DNA of 64,000 nucleotides, taken from NCBI GenBank assembly GCA_963708245.1, contig OY970201.1:1612001-1676000 (forward strand), read 5' to 3'. The position numbers and the translations under genes are program-made. This document shows positions 1-9,053 of this stretch, piece by piece. The notes beneath the pieces are model-generated. The model made no database searches, was not told the origin of the DNA, and was given only the letters and a program-made list of their open reading frames with translations. The DNA comes from CAVYXK01 sp963708245 (lineage in GTDB: Bacteria > Pseudomonadota > Alphaproteobacteria > Acetobacterales > Acetobacteraceae). How positions within the stretch are numbered: position 1 is the stretch's first letter; every line of letters begins with the position of its first letter.

Positions 1-1
1 T

Positions 2-447
2 TTCGCCATCGCCCGAATCGCCGCGCTGCAACCAGCCAACGCCGCCGAGGCCGACCAAGCCGCCCTCTACGTCGCTGCCTCCGAGCAGTGGAAAGAGTGC
101 CTGCGCATCGCCCACGAACCGGACACATCGCCATCCGGCGCCATGAAATGCCGCGCCCAGGCCAATGCCATGATGCGCCAGGCGCAAGGTGCGCTGAGAA
201 TGCTGTTTCGCATGCAGGCCGCCCGTCAGAAGCTGGAAGCGAACACCGAAGCCCGCGCCCGCGCACAGCGAGCATTGCGCCACCACCCTGATGACCCAGG
301 CGTTGTCCCCCCAGCCGGCGCCCGCGCCGACAGCCAAGCCAGCGACACCGGCAACAAAGCCGCAACCACAATCCATGCCAGTGGCACTATCCCACCCCGC
401 CCCCCAGCCCATCGTCGCCACCAGGCATGACCCCGCCGTCGCCTTAG
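2..447 (+). pseudogene. Broken hypothetical protein, paralogue of the gene at 37374-38081
   Basis: From base 2 the reading frame encodes a segment closely matching the middle of the intact minus-strand protein at 37374-38081 (shared AIARIAAL, NAAEAD, LYVAASEQWK, KCRAQAN, MMRQAQ, RMQA, RQKLEAN). Near position 262 the match moves to another frame, which continues with SEHC..LMTQALSPQPAP, so there is one frameshift. The homology is cut by the IS701 element that begins at about 448. The start lies outside the window. Function is unknown in both copies; the proline/alanine-rich C-terminal half looks disordered. Non-functional status is inferred from the frameshift plus the insertion. Confidence 0.7.
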
Positions 448-1994
448 TCCTACTGCGTCACTCATCATGCCGCGCTTAAGGGCTGGCGCCTATGCCCGCA
501 GCAGGGACATCGCGGCAGTGCATGGACGAAGGTACGTGCGAGACGGATGCGCAGCGTCGCAATCGAGTTCGGCACATGACGCTGCGAACGCAGCGGCAGC
601 TCCTCTGGGTCGGTAACCTGCGGGAACGGCAGGTCGCTGGCCGCGCCAGGCGCGGGCAAGTCCTGAGGGGGGAATCGTCGCCTTCTCGGAGACCAGGAAT
701 CCGTAGGCCGCAATGCATAGGCTTGCGTGATGGTGAAAGCCCCGCCAGCCGCGGCCTTCGTAATGGCCGAGCCCGACCTCCTGCTTCAGATCCAGATAGT
801 CGCGTTCGATCCGCCAGCGCAGCTTGGTGAGATCCACCATCCGCTCGAACGTGATGTCCGACGGCAGCGTGGAAAGCCAGTAATGGTCCGGTTCGCTCGC
901 GCCCTCTGGCCACTCGATCAGCAGCCACTCTTCCGCCGCAGGTTCGTTGCGTTTGGTATCATCGTGTGCCGGACGCACCCGCAGGCGGGCAAAGCGTGAG
1001 CTCAGTGCCGTGTTGCTGCCCTCTCGCCAGGTGATCGGCTGCCAGGCGTCGGCGGCCAGCTCGATCGCCAGCTGCTTGGCCGAGACCGGCTGATGCGCAT
1101 CATCACGGCGCGGCCGTTTGGGCGGCCGGCCGCGGCCCGACCATGCCGGGGCTGGCACTGCTGCCTCGCCCGGCCGCCAGACTGCTGTGGTGGGTAGGAT
1201 GCCGGCCACGTAGGGCTGTCCGAGTTCGCTGATCCCGCCACGCAGCGTAGCGTTGTTGCCATAGGCTGGGTCCATCAGCGCCACTGCCGCCGGCAGGCCA
1301 TCAGCGTGGGCTTGGCGCATTTGCCGCAGCGCGATCTCCGGCTTGGTCTGGAACGTAACCTCCGCCGGCACGCCCGCGGTGATCCGCCGCACCGGGTCGT
1401 CAGCCCAGTCCTGCGGCAGATACAATCGATAGGCGACCGGCAGGCTGGCCTGGTGGGTGGCCACCGAGAGGCTCACCGCCACCTGGCAGTTCTCCTGCTT
1501 GCCAAGCTGCCCGCAGTATTGCCGCGCCACGCCGACCGAGTGGTGGCCCTTCTTGGGGAACGCCGTGTCGTCGATGATCCAGGCCTGGATCGGCTCATCG
1601 CCGGTGATGGATGGCAGCACCAACTCGCGCACCCGGGTCAGCATCGCCTGGTCCGACCATGGGGCTTGCGCCACCAGATGCAGCAGCGACTGGTGCTGGG
1701 CCGCGGTCCGCTCTGGTGCGGTCACCGCCGCCAGCGGTTCGACGCTCTTGCGGCCCTCGGTCGAGATCAAGCCGATGCAGTAGTCTTGAAACGGTGCGAC
1801 CCGGTCGGCATGGCCGAGCACCGAGGCCAAATCCGCCGCGTAGGCTCTGAACCGGGCTTCCGTGCCAGACCGATCGCGAAGATCCATGCCGCCCTCCCCG
1901 AGCGGTTCGAATCTTCACCCGTACCATAGCGCGACCGCGTCGCAGCAAGGGCTAAATCAGGCCGTCAGCCCGTCCGGTTTGCAACTCAGTAGGA
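448..1994 (-). mobile_element. IS701-family insertion sequence
   Basis: The ends are imperfect inverted repeats: TCCTACTGCGT at 448-458 against the reverse complement of ACTCAGTAGGA at 1984-1994. Both ends are flanked by TTAG (444-447 and 1995-1998), a 4-bp target duplication fitting the YTAR target known for IS701-family elements. Length is about 1.55 kb with one transposase gene on the minus strand. It sits in the paralogue fragment to its left. Confidence 0.75.
490..1887 (-). CDS. IS701-family DDE transposase with a frameshifted C-terminus
   Basis: The 465-residue product carries the family's hallmark block around IIDDTAFPKKG followed by HSVGVARQYCGQLGK, the first acidic catalytic region of the DDE nuclease fold. 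Later blocks include LMDPAYGNN and the LRWRIERDYLDLKQEVGL-type E region. After GYRPRG the frame changes to a low-complexity alanine tail. The expected family ending (QRHVPNSIATLRIRLAR, then PRCPCC) is readable in the next frame at about 490-620, so a single-base deletion near 610-625 has replaced the natural C-terminus. The catalytic core is intact; whether the protein still transposes the element cannot be told from sequence. Confidence 0.85.
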   Translation of the reverse strand: MDLRDRSGTEARFRAYAADLASVLGHADRVAPFQDYCIGLISTEGRKSVEPLAAVTAPERTAAQHQSLLHLVAQAPWSDQAMLTRVRELVLPSITGDEPIQAWIIDDTAFPKKGHHSVGVARQYCGQLGKQENCQVAVSLSVATHQASLPVAYRLYLPQDWADDPVRRITAGVPAEVTFQTKPEIALRQMRQAHADGLPAAVALMDPAYGNNATLRGGISELGQPYVAGILPTTAVWRPGEAAVPAPAWSGRGRPPKRPRRDDAHQPVSAKQLAIELAADAWQPITWREGSNTALSSRFARLRVRPAHDDTKRNEPAAEEWLLIEWPEGASEPDHYWLSTLPSDITFERMVDLTKLRWRIERDYLDLKQEVGLGHYEGRGWRGFHHHASLCIAAYGFLVSEKATIPPSGLARAWRGQRPAVPAGYRPRGAAAAFAASCAELDCDAAHPSRTYLRPCTAAMSLLRA

Positions 1995-2039
1995 TTAGGC
2001 ACAACTGCGCTCACCCCCCTGACACGCCCCGCCGCCTAG

Positions 2040-2166
2040 GCCGAGACAGGGTAGCCCAGGGGCGACACCCCAATTCCCCCTCCCCTTGCGAGAGGGAGCC
2101 TGTCCCCCGGGCTGCGACCCGTGGTCAGTTCGCGAAGCGAACCGGGGTGAGGGTTCGCGTGCGAGC
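2040..2166. repeat. GC-rich intergenic repeat with hairpin
   Basis: Between the IS and the patatin gene lies a block with CCCTCCCCTTGCGAGAGGGAG at about 2088-2098 and surroundings, which folds as CTCCC/GGGAG, plus a second short palindrome TTCGCGAAGCGAA near 2129-2141. Similar CCTCCC-GCAA-GGGG blocks occur at 37320-37400. They look like a dispersed intergenic repeat, and this copy may end transcripts of the minus-strand patatin gene that stops at 2167. Confidence 0.4.
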
Positions 2167-3117
2167 TCAGCACCCGCTTCCCGACCCCTCCAGCCACTGC
2201 TCCGCCGCCGCCCGTCCACCCTGATGCAGCCGCTGCAGGAACGGCCAGGACGTGTCGAGCGCACTCTCCTGCGCCAAGCCGTCGATCACCTCAGGCGCGG
2301 CGATCTGATGGAACCGCAGCCCATCCAGCTTGCGGCACAGCTCGGAGCGGAAGAGCCGCTGCCCCTCGCAGGCCCGCCGCAACTCAGCCACCGCCTCCTG
2401 CTCCCGCAGCAACGAGGCATTGAACCCGATCTCCCGGACCCGCTTGGCAATTTCGTGCGAGAGCTGAGGCACCGCCTCGTGCATCTCCGGCACCAGCCGC
2501 ACCAGCAGGATATCGGCCGCCTTGGTATCCACCACCAACTGCCGCAACGGGGGGTTGGCGCTGTAGCCGCCATCCCAGTACGCCTCGCCGTCGATCTCCA
2601 CGGCGCGATGCAGGAACGGCAGGCAGGCCGACGCCAGCACCGCCTCCAGCGTGATCTCGTGCTCGCGAAACAGCCGCGGATGCCCGTCGCGCACCCGGGT
2701 CGCGGCAATCAACAGCCGTACCGGCGACCGGGTGCGCAAGCGCTCGAAATCCACCACCTCCGTCAGCAGGTCGCGCAGCGGATTGAAGCCCAGTGGGTTG
2801 AGCTGAAAGGGCGAAGCAAACCGCGCCCACTCCACGGCCGCCGCCGCGACCGTGCCCCCGGCGGAGACTCCCTGCCCCACTCGCTCCCAGAGTTGTGCCA
2901 ACTTGGCTCGTGCCTCGGGGCGCCCGCCGGAGGCCAAGCCGTCGGCGAGCACCACCGCGTTCACCGCCCCCGCGCTCGCCCCGCTGATCATGTCGAACTC
3001 GGGCCCGTCCGGTTCCAGCAGGCGATCCAGGACGCCCCGGGTGAAGGCGCCGAATGATCCGCCCCCCTGGAGCCCAAGTGAGACCCAGGAACGCCCGTCA
3101 AGCTGCTGATGTTTCAC
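2167..3117 (-). CDS. Patatin-like phospholipase
   Basis: Predicted lipid acyl hydrolase of the patatin family (Ser-Asp dyad). Close to the N-terminus are the oxyanion glycine loop LQGGGSFGAF and the nucleophile elbow GASAGAV (GxSxG). The catalytic Asp lies in the WDGGY motif (DG[GA]). A longer reading frame extends upstream, but the GTG at 3117 is preferred: AAGGAG lies 7 bases before it and the patatin fold begins about 12 residues later. Length is 316 residues, normal for bacterial patatins. No signal peptide is seen, so it is likely cytosolic or membrane-associated. It stands alone, divergent from the DUF2934 gene. Substrate unknown. Confidence 0.88.
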   Translation of the reverse strand: MKHQQLDGRSWVSLGLQGGGSFGAFTRGVLDRLLEPDGPEFDMISGASAGAVNAVVLADGLASGGRPEARAKLAQLWERVGQGVSAGGTVAAAAVEWARFASPFQLNPLGFNPLRDLLTEVVDFERLRTRSPVRLLIAATRVRDGHPRLFREHEITLEAVLASACLPFLHRAVEIDGEAYWDGGYSANPPLRQLVVDTKAADILLVRLVPEMHEAVPQLSHEIAKRVREIGFNASLLREQEAVAELRRACEGQRLFRSELCRKLDGLRFHQIAAPEVIDGLAQESALDTSWPFLQRLHQGGRAAAEQWLEGSGSGC

Positions 3118-3272
3118 GAAAATACTCCTTGCGGGAGAATCGGAGAGGCAGAGATATTGGGGCGGCCTGACTGACTTTGCTGCATTGCAGCAAGTCGTGA
3201 TGTGGGGGTGGACGCGCAACCGTGCGAGAGGTTGGCGCGCTCTCCCACACATCAGCCCCAAGGAGTTGCCTG

Positions 3273-3653
3273 ATGGTCGACACACCAGCGACCGACCGCC
3301 CTGATCACGACCAGCGCGTCCGCGAGCTCGCCTACCATCTATGGGAGCGAGACGGCCGTCCCTACGGTCGCGATGTCGAGTTCTGGGAGCGTGCCCGTGA
3401 ACTGGTCGCTTTCGAGGAAAACCCAGGTGCCGGCCTGCTGCCCAACCCGATGACTCACCCCACCATGGCGACCGGTCAGCCGGAGGGCGTGGAGGAGGCG
3501 GAGATCCAAGCGAATTACGGCGAGTTCCCCGACCGTTTCACGGATCAGGGCGACCGCCAGCAAACTCCACAGCCTCGCCAGGATAAGCGCGGTCGGCGCG
3601 CAACGAACGGCAAATCGACCCGGAGCAATTCCCGCTCAGCCGGCAAGCGCTGA
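3273..3653 (+). CDS. DUF2934 domain protein
   Basis: A 126-residue protein. Residues about 8-40 (VRELAYHLWERDGRPYGRD followed by FWERAREL) match the DUF2934 signature, a short helical domain common in alphaproteobacteria and of unknown function. The rest is hydrophilic and ends in a basic Arg/Lys/Ser-rich tail that could bind nucleic acid, although nothing proves this. The ATG at 3273 is chosen because AAGGAG lies 7 bases upstream; an in-frame upstream start lacks such a site. Confidence 0.8.
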   Translation: MVDTPATDRPDHDQRVRELAYHLWERDGRPYGRDVEFWERARELVAFEENPGAGLLPNPMTHPTMATGQPEGVEEAEIQANYGEFPDRFTDQGDRQQTPQPRQDKRGRRATNGKSTRSNSRSAGKR

Positions 3654-3702
3654 TCGACCCTGGCGGGTGGCAGCCGATCGGTGGCTGCCGCATACTCCCG
3701 CC

Positions 3703-4194
3703 ATGGCCTTCCTCGCTCCCACCCTGTTGGACGACGCTGCCGCGCTGCTCGAAGCCTGCCGCACCCGACGATTGATGCTGGCGACCGCGGAAAGCTGCAC
3801 GGGCGGGCTGATCGCCGCAGCGCTGACGGCGATCCCCGGGTCATCGGATGTGGTTGAGCGCGGCTTCGTCACTTACTCGAATGCCGCGAAGACCGAGCTG
3901 GTCGGCGTGCCGGCCGCATTGATCGCAGAGCATGGTGCGGTCAGCGAACCGGTCGCCCGCGCCATGGCGGAGGGTGCGATCGCCCATTCGCGCGCCGACA
4001 TCGCCGTGTCGGTGACTGGCGTCGCCGGGCCCGGCGGCGGGACAGCGACGAAGCCAGTGGGCCTGGTGTGGTTGGGCCTCGCGCGGCGCGGCCACCCGAC
4101 CGCCGCCGAACGCCACATCTTCCCAGGCGATCGCACCGCAATCCGCGAGGCCACGGTCGCCCGCGCCTTCGCCCTGATCCGAGCCGCAGTCTGA
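3703..4194 (+). CDS. pncC: CinA-family nicotinamide-nucleotide amidohydrolase (PncC)
   Basis: A stand-alone CinA C-terminal domain of 163 residues. It carries the conserved TAESCTGGLIAAALT block, the VTYSNAAK motif and the VTGVAGPGGG loop of the family. Characterised members hydrolyse nicotinamide mononucleotide to nicotinate mononucleotide and ammonia in pyridine-nucleotide salvage. Length and motifs are complete. The ATG at 3703 fits the family N-terminus better than upstream in-frame starts. The next gene starts 20 bases after the stop, so the two may be co-transcribed. Confidence 0.9.
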   Translation: MAFLAPTLLDDAAALLEACRTRRLMLATAESCTGGLIAAALTAIPGSSDVVERGFVTYSNAAKTELVGVPAALIAEHGAVSEPVARAMAEGAIAHSRADIAVSVTGVAGPGGGTATKPVGLVWLGLARRGHPTAAERHIFPGDRTAIREATVARAFALIRAAV

Positions 4195-4214
4195 GCGCAG
4201 CCGGCCGAAGCCAA

Positions 4215-5456
4215 ATGCTGGATCGGGCTGCCGTGCTCGCCCTGCTGGCGACACCAATCGCGCTGTTACACGCGCCGAGCCTCGCCGAGGCGACGATCAC
4301 CGTCACCGATGCTTTCTTCCTCGCCCATTCAGCGGCGGCGCACGACTGGCGCTGGCTTGCGACCGGCTGGGTGCGGCTGGCATTCGCTTGGTGGGCATGG
4401 ATCGTAGTTTGCTCCCTGCCGCTCCCCGCACTGGGCCTGGGCCCCGGTGGCATGGCTTCGGTTGGCCAGGGCATCGCGGTGATCCGGTTCCTGTTGTTCG
4501 CTGCCGCTCTGGAACACTGGACTCTGCGCGATCCGCGCGCGCGGCGCTGGCTGTTCGGGATTATCGTCGCTTCGGCTATCTGGGTCGCGGCACAGGTGCT
4601 GCTGCAGTTCGCCACCGGGCACAATCTGTTCGGCCATCCGCGCGGTGTCTCAGGCGAGTTGACCGGGCCGTTTGCCAAGCCACGCGCCGGACCGACGCTG
4701 TCCCGCATCCTGTTCCCCGCACTCGTGCCGGCCGTGGCGGCGCTGCTGGAGCGTCGTCGCACCTCGGCGACACTGGGCGCCTATGCATTGCTGGTGGGCG
4801 GCGTGCTGGTCATGGTGCTGATCGGTCAACGCATGCCGCTGATGCTGACTGGGCTCGGCCTTCTCGCCGCCGGGCTGCTACTGCCGCGGCTCCGCCCCGT
4901 GGTGCTGGCTGCGGGCGTGGGTGGGTTGGTGCTGGTGGGCGCATCGGTTGTGGTCTCACCGCCCGCCTATCACCGCTTGGTGGTGCAATTCCTCGCCCAG
5001 ATGCAGGCTTTCCCAACCAGCGCGTACGGGCAACTCTACGCTCGGGCGTGGCGTATCGCGCTGGCGCGCCCGCTGGTCGGGCGCGGCTTCGACGGGTTCC
5101 GCACCGGCTGTCCATTGCCGCAATATTTCGGCCCGACCTTTGACGGGCGCCAGGTGGACGGCGGAGCGGCGATCTGCGCGGCCCACCCGCACAATTTCTA
5201 TTTCCAGGCCCTGACCGATGGCGGGTTTCCTGGATTGGCCCTGTTCTGCCTCACAGCATGCGGCTGGCTGGTGCCGCTGGCACGCGGCTTGTGGCGTGGC
5301 GCTCCGCCGCTACGCGTGGCTTTGTTCGCCTCGGTGCTGATCCAGCTCTGGCCGATCGCCTCGACCAGTGATTTCGTGAACATGCCGATGGGCGGCTGGT
5401 TCTTCTTGCTGCTCGGCTGGGGACTGGCGGAGGCAAGGGTTGAATGCGGCCTATGA
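4215..5456 (+). CDS. O-antigen ligase-like polysaccharide polymerase/ligase membrane protein
   Basis: A 413-residue polytopic membrane protein with about ten hydrophobic segments and one larger polar loop. The loop (about residues 280-330) contains RPLVGRGFDGFR and AAHPHNFYFQALTDGGFPGL, the H-N-x-x-L-x-x-x-x-x-G pattern of the Wzy_C/O-antigen ligase superfamily. Such proteins join or polymerise lipid-linked glycans at the periplasmic face of the inner membrane. It is followed convergently by the Wzx flippase relic, and the rest of the exopolysaccharide locus starts 2 kb later. Ligase and polymerase roles cannot be separated by sequence. ATG 4215 starts the first hydrophobic helix. Confidence 0.82.
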   Translation: MLDRAAVLALLATPIALLHAPSLAEATITVTDAFFLAHSAAAHDWRWLATGWVRLAFAWWAWIVVCSLPLPALGLGPGGMASVGQGIAVIRFLLFAAALEHWTLRDPRARRWLFGIIVASAIWVAAQVLLQFATGHNLFGHPRGVSGELTGPFAKPRAGPTLSRILFPALVPAVAALLERRRTSATLGAYALLVGGVLVMVLIGQRMPLMLTGLGLLAAGLLLPRLRPVVLAAGVGGLVLVGASVVVSPPAYHRLVVQFLAQMQAFPTSAYGQLYARAWRIALARPLVGRGFDGFRTGCPLPQYFGPTFDGRQVDGGAAICAAHPHNFYFQALTDGGFPGLALFCLTACGWLVPLARGLWRGAPPLRVALFASVLIQLWPIASTSDFVNMPMGGWFFLLLGWGLAEARVECGL

Positions 5457-5479
5457 CTAAAGAGAGGCCGGCATCCGAG

Positions 5480-6425
5480 AGGGGCTCGACTGCGTTTCCT
5501 CATGCGATGGCCCTCATGAAGAATGAAAAACATAATGCCGGTGCTGGTCACGATCTTCGCGGTATCCACAAAAGGGATCGGCAGACGAAATACACGCACG
5601 CTGGCGATCGCTGCGACGGCGAGGCCGACGAACAAGGCGCTGAAGCTGCCGATCGCCGCCCCTAGTTCGCCCAGCATCGGAATCAACCACATGTCCAGGG
5701 CAACGTTGACGGTTACTGCAATCAACATCGTCCAGATCAGGGGAGCCGTCTTGTGGGCGAGTTGGAATGCAATGTCGACATAGAAGGAGCGAACGCTCGA
5801 TAGCACCACCGACGCCGACAGCCATGGGTCAAGCAGGATGACTGATTGCCAATAAGCATGGCCGACCATCAGGTGCGCCAAATTGCTCACAGGACCACTA
5901 TACCTACCGCACCGGGCGCGATGATGCCGAACGCACGCGGCGGCCGCAACCAGGGTCGCTGTGAGCACGCCGCGCCCTGCATTGGTCAGGAAATAGTCTG
6001 CTTCACGCAGTTCCGCCAATGCAATTTTTGCTTCAATTCAACCCAGGCTGAGGTCGCGACCAGGCATCCTGTCGTGAGTGCTGCGTATCCGCCCAGCCCA
6101 CCGAGGACCCCAGGACCAACGTGGCGGCGAGGGTGCATGCCACCGCGAGCGTGCGAAAGCACGTCAGTACGGTGCCAAAGAACAGATCAGGCTGTTCGGC
6201 TGTTCGTGCCACCCGTAGCAGGCTCAGGCCAAGCCACTCGAAGACACCGATGGTGAGAAAAAAGATGATCGACAGACCCAGCGCGTATAGACCATACTCT
6301 GCCGGTTCCAACAGTCGCGTCAACACCGCGGTGGTTACCAACCCAAGCAAGCTGGGGATCAGCCGCGCAAGCAAAAAATCATACGGTTGCGCAAGCCCAA
6401 TGCTCCTCTGGACTACGGCTCGGAA
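5480..6425 (-). pseudogene. Wzx-type polysaccharide flippase relic
   Basis: Two separate minus-strand stretches together resemble an oligosaccharide flippase of the MOP/MATE superfamily. The upstream part (about 6040-6425) encodes the first helices (DFLLARLIPSLLGLVTTAVL, then RLLEPAEYGLYALGLSI). The downstream part (about 5490-5870) encodes later helices (WTMLIAVTVNVALDMWLIP, then LGAAIGSFSALFVGL). The frame changes near 6030, the section 5880-5960 is unreadable, and total length (about 315 codons) is well below the usual 420 or more, so internal sequence is missing. The gene cannot make a functional transporter as read here. Confidence 0.7.
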
Positions 6426-7553
6426 CGTGGACCGCCTGCGGACCCGGTGCTCTGGGCATAGGCTGATCCAGTTGCGGCGGCGTCTACGACACGCTTCGAT
6501 CGATCGCTGGGACGCTGTACGGATCCCGCACCAGTAGTGACAACGCGGAGGCGTTGACAGGAAGCGCCCTTCGGACGCAGATCTACGGTCTCGGTATCCG
6601 GTCCGAACCGGTCCTGCCCGAGCTTGCTCGATAGCGCCGGCCATCCGCCGGCGTGGTTGTTCCGTGGGTCCATCCTGACTGCGCAACTTCCTTGCTTCTG
6701 CCAGGCCCAAGTCCGATTCGCTATGACAACGACGCGACGGCACGCCTGCTTACCGACGAGCGGCGCTGCGCCTTACCCAGCGACTGATTCGTGAAAAACA
6801 TCACACGCAAGCGATGGTTGCCTGTTAGCACGGGATCGCAACCAAGAGGTTGCTGTCGCATTCATTACACCGCCGGCTTTGCCAAGGTTGACCGCGCTGG
6901 ATATCCTTCCTCCGTCCGGCGTGCTGCAATTCCTGGAACTGGGCCGCGGTGCTGCGATCCGCGTCGCCAGCTCCGCGTCTTGTGCTGATCAGCTGGACAC
7001 TTGTCAATTAGCAACTTGCGGTGATCACCTATACGTTCCCCGGAATGAAGCTTTCGCCCTTACTATCTGTGCAACCGGGCCCCTTTTCTCGACCGGCGCA
7101 CCCAGTTGGGTTACGAATGGTCCAACCCCGGGATGAGCTGCCGCATCCCACTTAACCGGAATACAAAATTGACCCGTACCGCGGATTTTATTTCGCGCAA
7201 AGGTGGAATGTCGCGGCGCAATGATTATTTCGCCGCGTATCGCTGAAAACACTTCGCACCTAGCGACGTGTCGGACACGCGCCGGTTGCTGCCATCCTCC
7301 AGGCCCATCCTAACGCTCGATTGTACTAGGCTGTTAGCGGCTGCGCCGGCGCGGCCGTAGGTTGTGGGCGACATTCGAGACAACCATTGCGCGATCGTTC
7401 TGTGTCCCTGGCAATCGTGTATGCGTGTGATATAAAATATTTCGCGCAGGCATAATTTTCGAAAGTGATTGACCCGATTGTGCACTTATTGATATGAGAT
7501 GGGGCCAGGTCGTCACGTAACTAACGACCTTTCTCTTTTAGGAGACAACTCGC
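6426..7553. other. Intergenic region without a convincing gene
   Basis: About 1.1 kb between the flippase relic and the sugar transferase. No frame here gives a product with recognisable motifs or a good start. The last 350 bases are clearly less GC-rich than the surroundings (for example ATAAAATATTT near 7431) and probably hold the promoter region of the exopolysaccharide genes that follow. No specific operator is recognised. Confidence 0.5.
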
Positions 7554-9017
7554 CTGTCGGACATAGCCACCACCGCCGCCCTGCGTTTCGATGTCCGGCA
7601 GAGCGAGCCGTCTTCTCCCGCCATTGCCTGTTACAATCATGTCCAGCTGACCCGGTGGGTCGCGGCGCTGGCAGCAGGCGACATAATTGGATCGATCTCG
7701 CTCGCCCTGCTCGTCTTTCGCCTGTATGCCGGGCCACTCAACTACAACTGGACGCAATTGTGGGCCGGCCTCGGCAGTTTTGTCGTTGGCTGGATCGTGG
7801 CTGCGTGGACGCAAAACCTGTACAACAAAAAGATACTCCTCGCGGGTGCCAGGGTGCACGGCCTGCATGGGCTGGTGGCATGCGCGCTCGCATTCGGCAT
7901 AGTGTTGCTGCTTGGGTTCGCGCTGAAATTCATTGGCGGCGTGTCACGCGTCTGGCTGCTGACCTGGGCGGCTGGAGTCTTCATCTGGGTGGGTGGCCTG
8001 CGGATATTGTGGGCTCATCGCCTGCGCGGTCTGCTGCGCCAGGGAAGCTGTCTCGACCGAGCATTGGTTCTCGCCGGGTCGCCGAGGCAGGCGCACCGCG
8101 TGAGCCATGACGTCGAACGGGAAAGCCGCGGGCAGATCGGCGTCGTCTCCGCGACTGCGATCCCCGGCACACCTGACGGTCCCTCGATCGACTGGGTCGA
8201 AGATGCTGTCCGCAAGGGCATGATCGACCGCATCATCGTCGCTAAATTCGAAGAGGCGGTGGCGCAGTCGAATGCCCTTCTGGCGCGACTGGCACGGGTT
8301 GCCGTGGATGTCACCCTGATCCCTGATCTCGCCGGACTGGAGGCACCTGTGCTGAACGTCGATCGTATCGGCATCTTGCCGACGATCGACCTCGCTGTGC
8401 GTCCGCTTAGCGCGATTCAGGCGGCGCTAAAACGTGCCGAGGATCTGCTTTTGGGCAGTTTCGTCATGCTGTTGATGGCGCCTCTGTTTGTCGCCATTGC
8501 GATTGCCATTAAGCTAGACAGCCCAGGTCCGGTGTTATTCGGTCAGTTGCGGGAAGGTTATCATAATAAGATATTCAGGGTCTGGAAGTTCCGCACGATG
8601 TACCACGAGGCCCGCGACGAGCGGGCCGTGCGGCAAACTTCGCGGGACGATAATCGCGTGACGAGGGTGGGGCGCGTGCTCAGGCGTTTCAGCCTCGACG
8701 AACTTCCGCAATTGATCAATGTCATTCGTGGCGAGATGTCCATCGTCGGCCCGCGCCCCCATGCGCTCGGCATGACATCTGTCGGTTTGCCGATGGCGCA
8801 GGTGCTGGAGGGATACGCAGGCCGGCACCGGCTCAAGCCCGGCATCACCGGATGGGCGCAGGTGAACGGTTGTCGCGGCGAACTGGATTCGCACGAGAAG
8901 CTCCGCCGCCGCGTGTCGCTGGATTGCTACTACATCGACCATTGGTCGTTGTCTCTGGATGTGTGGATCATCATCCGCACGTTCGCTCTCTTGATGTTCG
9001 ACGCGGACGCTTACTGA
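7554..9017 (+). CDS. Undecaprenyl-phosphate sugar phosphotransferase (polyprenyl glycosylphosphotransferase)
   Basis: Initiating enzyme of exopolysaccharide synthesis, moving a sugar-1-phosphate onto undecaprenyl phosphate at the inner membrane. The N-terminal half has four to five hydrophobic segments and a CoA-binding-like domain. The C-terminal catalytic domain shows KRAEDLLLGSFVML, LDSPGPVLFGQ, VWKFRTMY, RRFSLDELPQLINV and SIVGPRPHA, all signatures of the bacterial sugar transferase family (WcaJ/GumD/PssY). No ATG or GTG gives a full membrane domain; the frame opens after TAG at 7539, and a CTG at 7554 lies 9 bases after an AGGAG site, so a CTG start is proposed (a TTG at 7758 would delete two helices). 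Sugar specificity is unknown. Next gene starts 36 bases on. Confidence 0.88.
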   Translation: MSDIATTAALRFDVRQSEPSSPAIACYNHVQLTRWVAALAAGDIIGSISLALLVFRLYAGPLNYNWTQLWAGLGSFVVGWIVAAWTQNLYNKKILLAGARVHGLHGLVACALAFGIVLLLGFALKFIGGVSRVWLLTWAAGVFIWVGGLRILWAHRLRGLLRQGSCLDRALVLAGSPRQAHRVSHDVERESRGQIGVVSATAIPGTPDGPSIDWVEDAVRKGMIDRIIVAKFEEAVAQSNALLARLARVAVDVTLIPDLAGLEAPVLNVDRIGILPTIDLAVRPLSAIQAALKRAEDLLLGSFVMLLMAPLFVAIAIAIKLDSPGPVLFGQLREGYHNKIFRVWKFRTMYHEARDERAVRQTSRDDNRVTRVGRVLRRFSLDELPQLINVIRGEMSIVGPRPHALGMTSVGLPMAQVLEGYAGRHRLKPGITGWAQVNGCRGELDSHEKLRRRVSLDCYYIDHWSLSLDVWIIIRTFALLMFDADAY

Positions 9018-9053
9018 TGTCGAACCAACAAATCGGGAAGGATCAGGGTTGCA

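Noticed and set aside
2086..3057. A 323-codon plus-strand frame opposite the patatin gene
   Set aside because: Antisense shadow of a high-GC gene, Arg/His/Gln-rich and without motifs.
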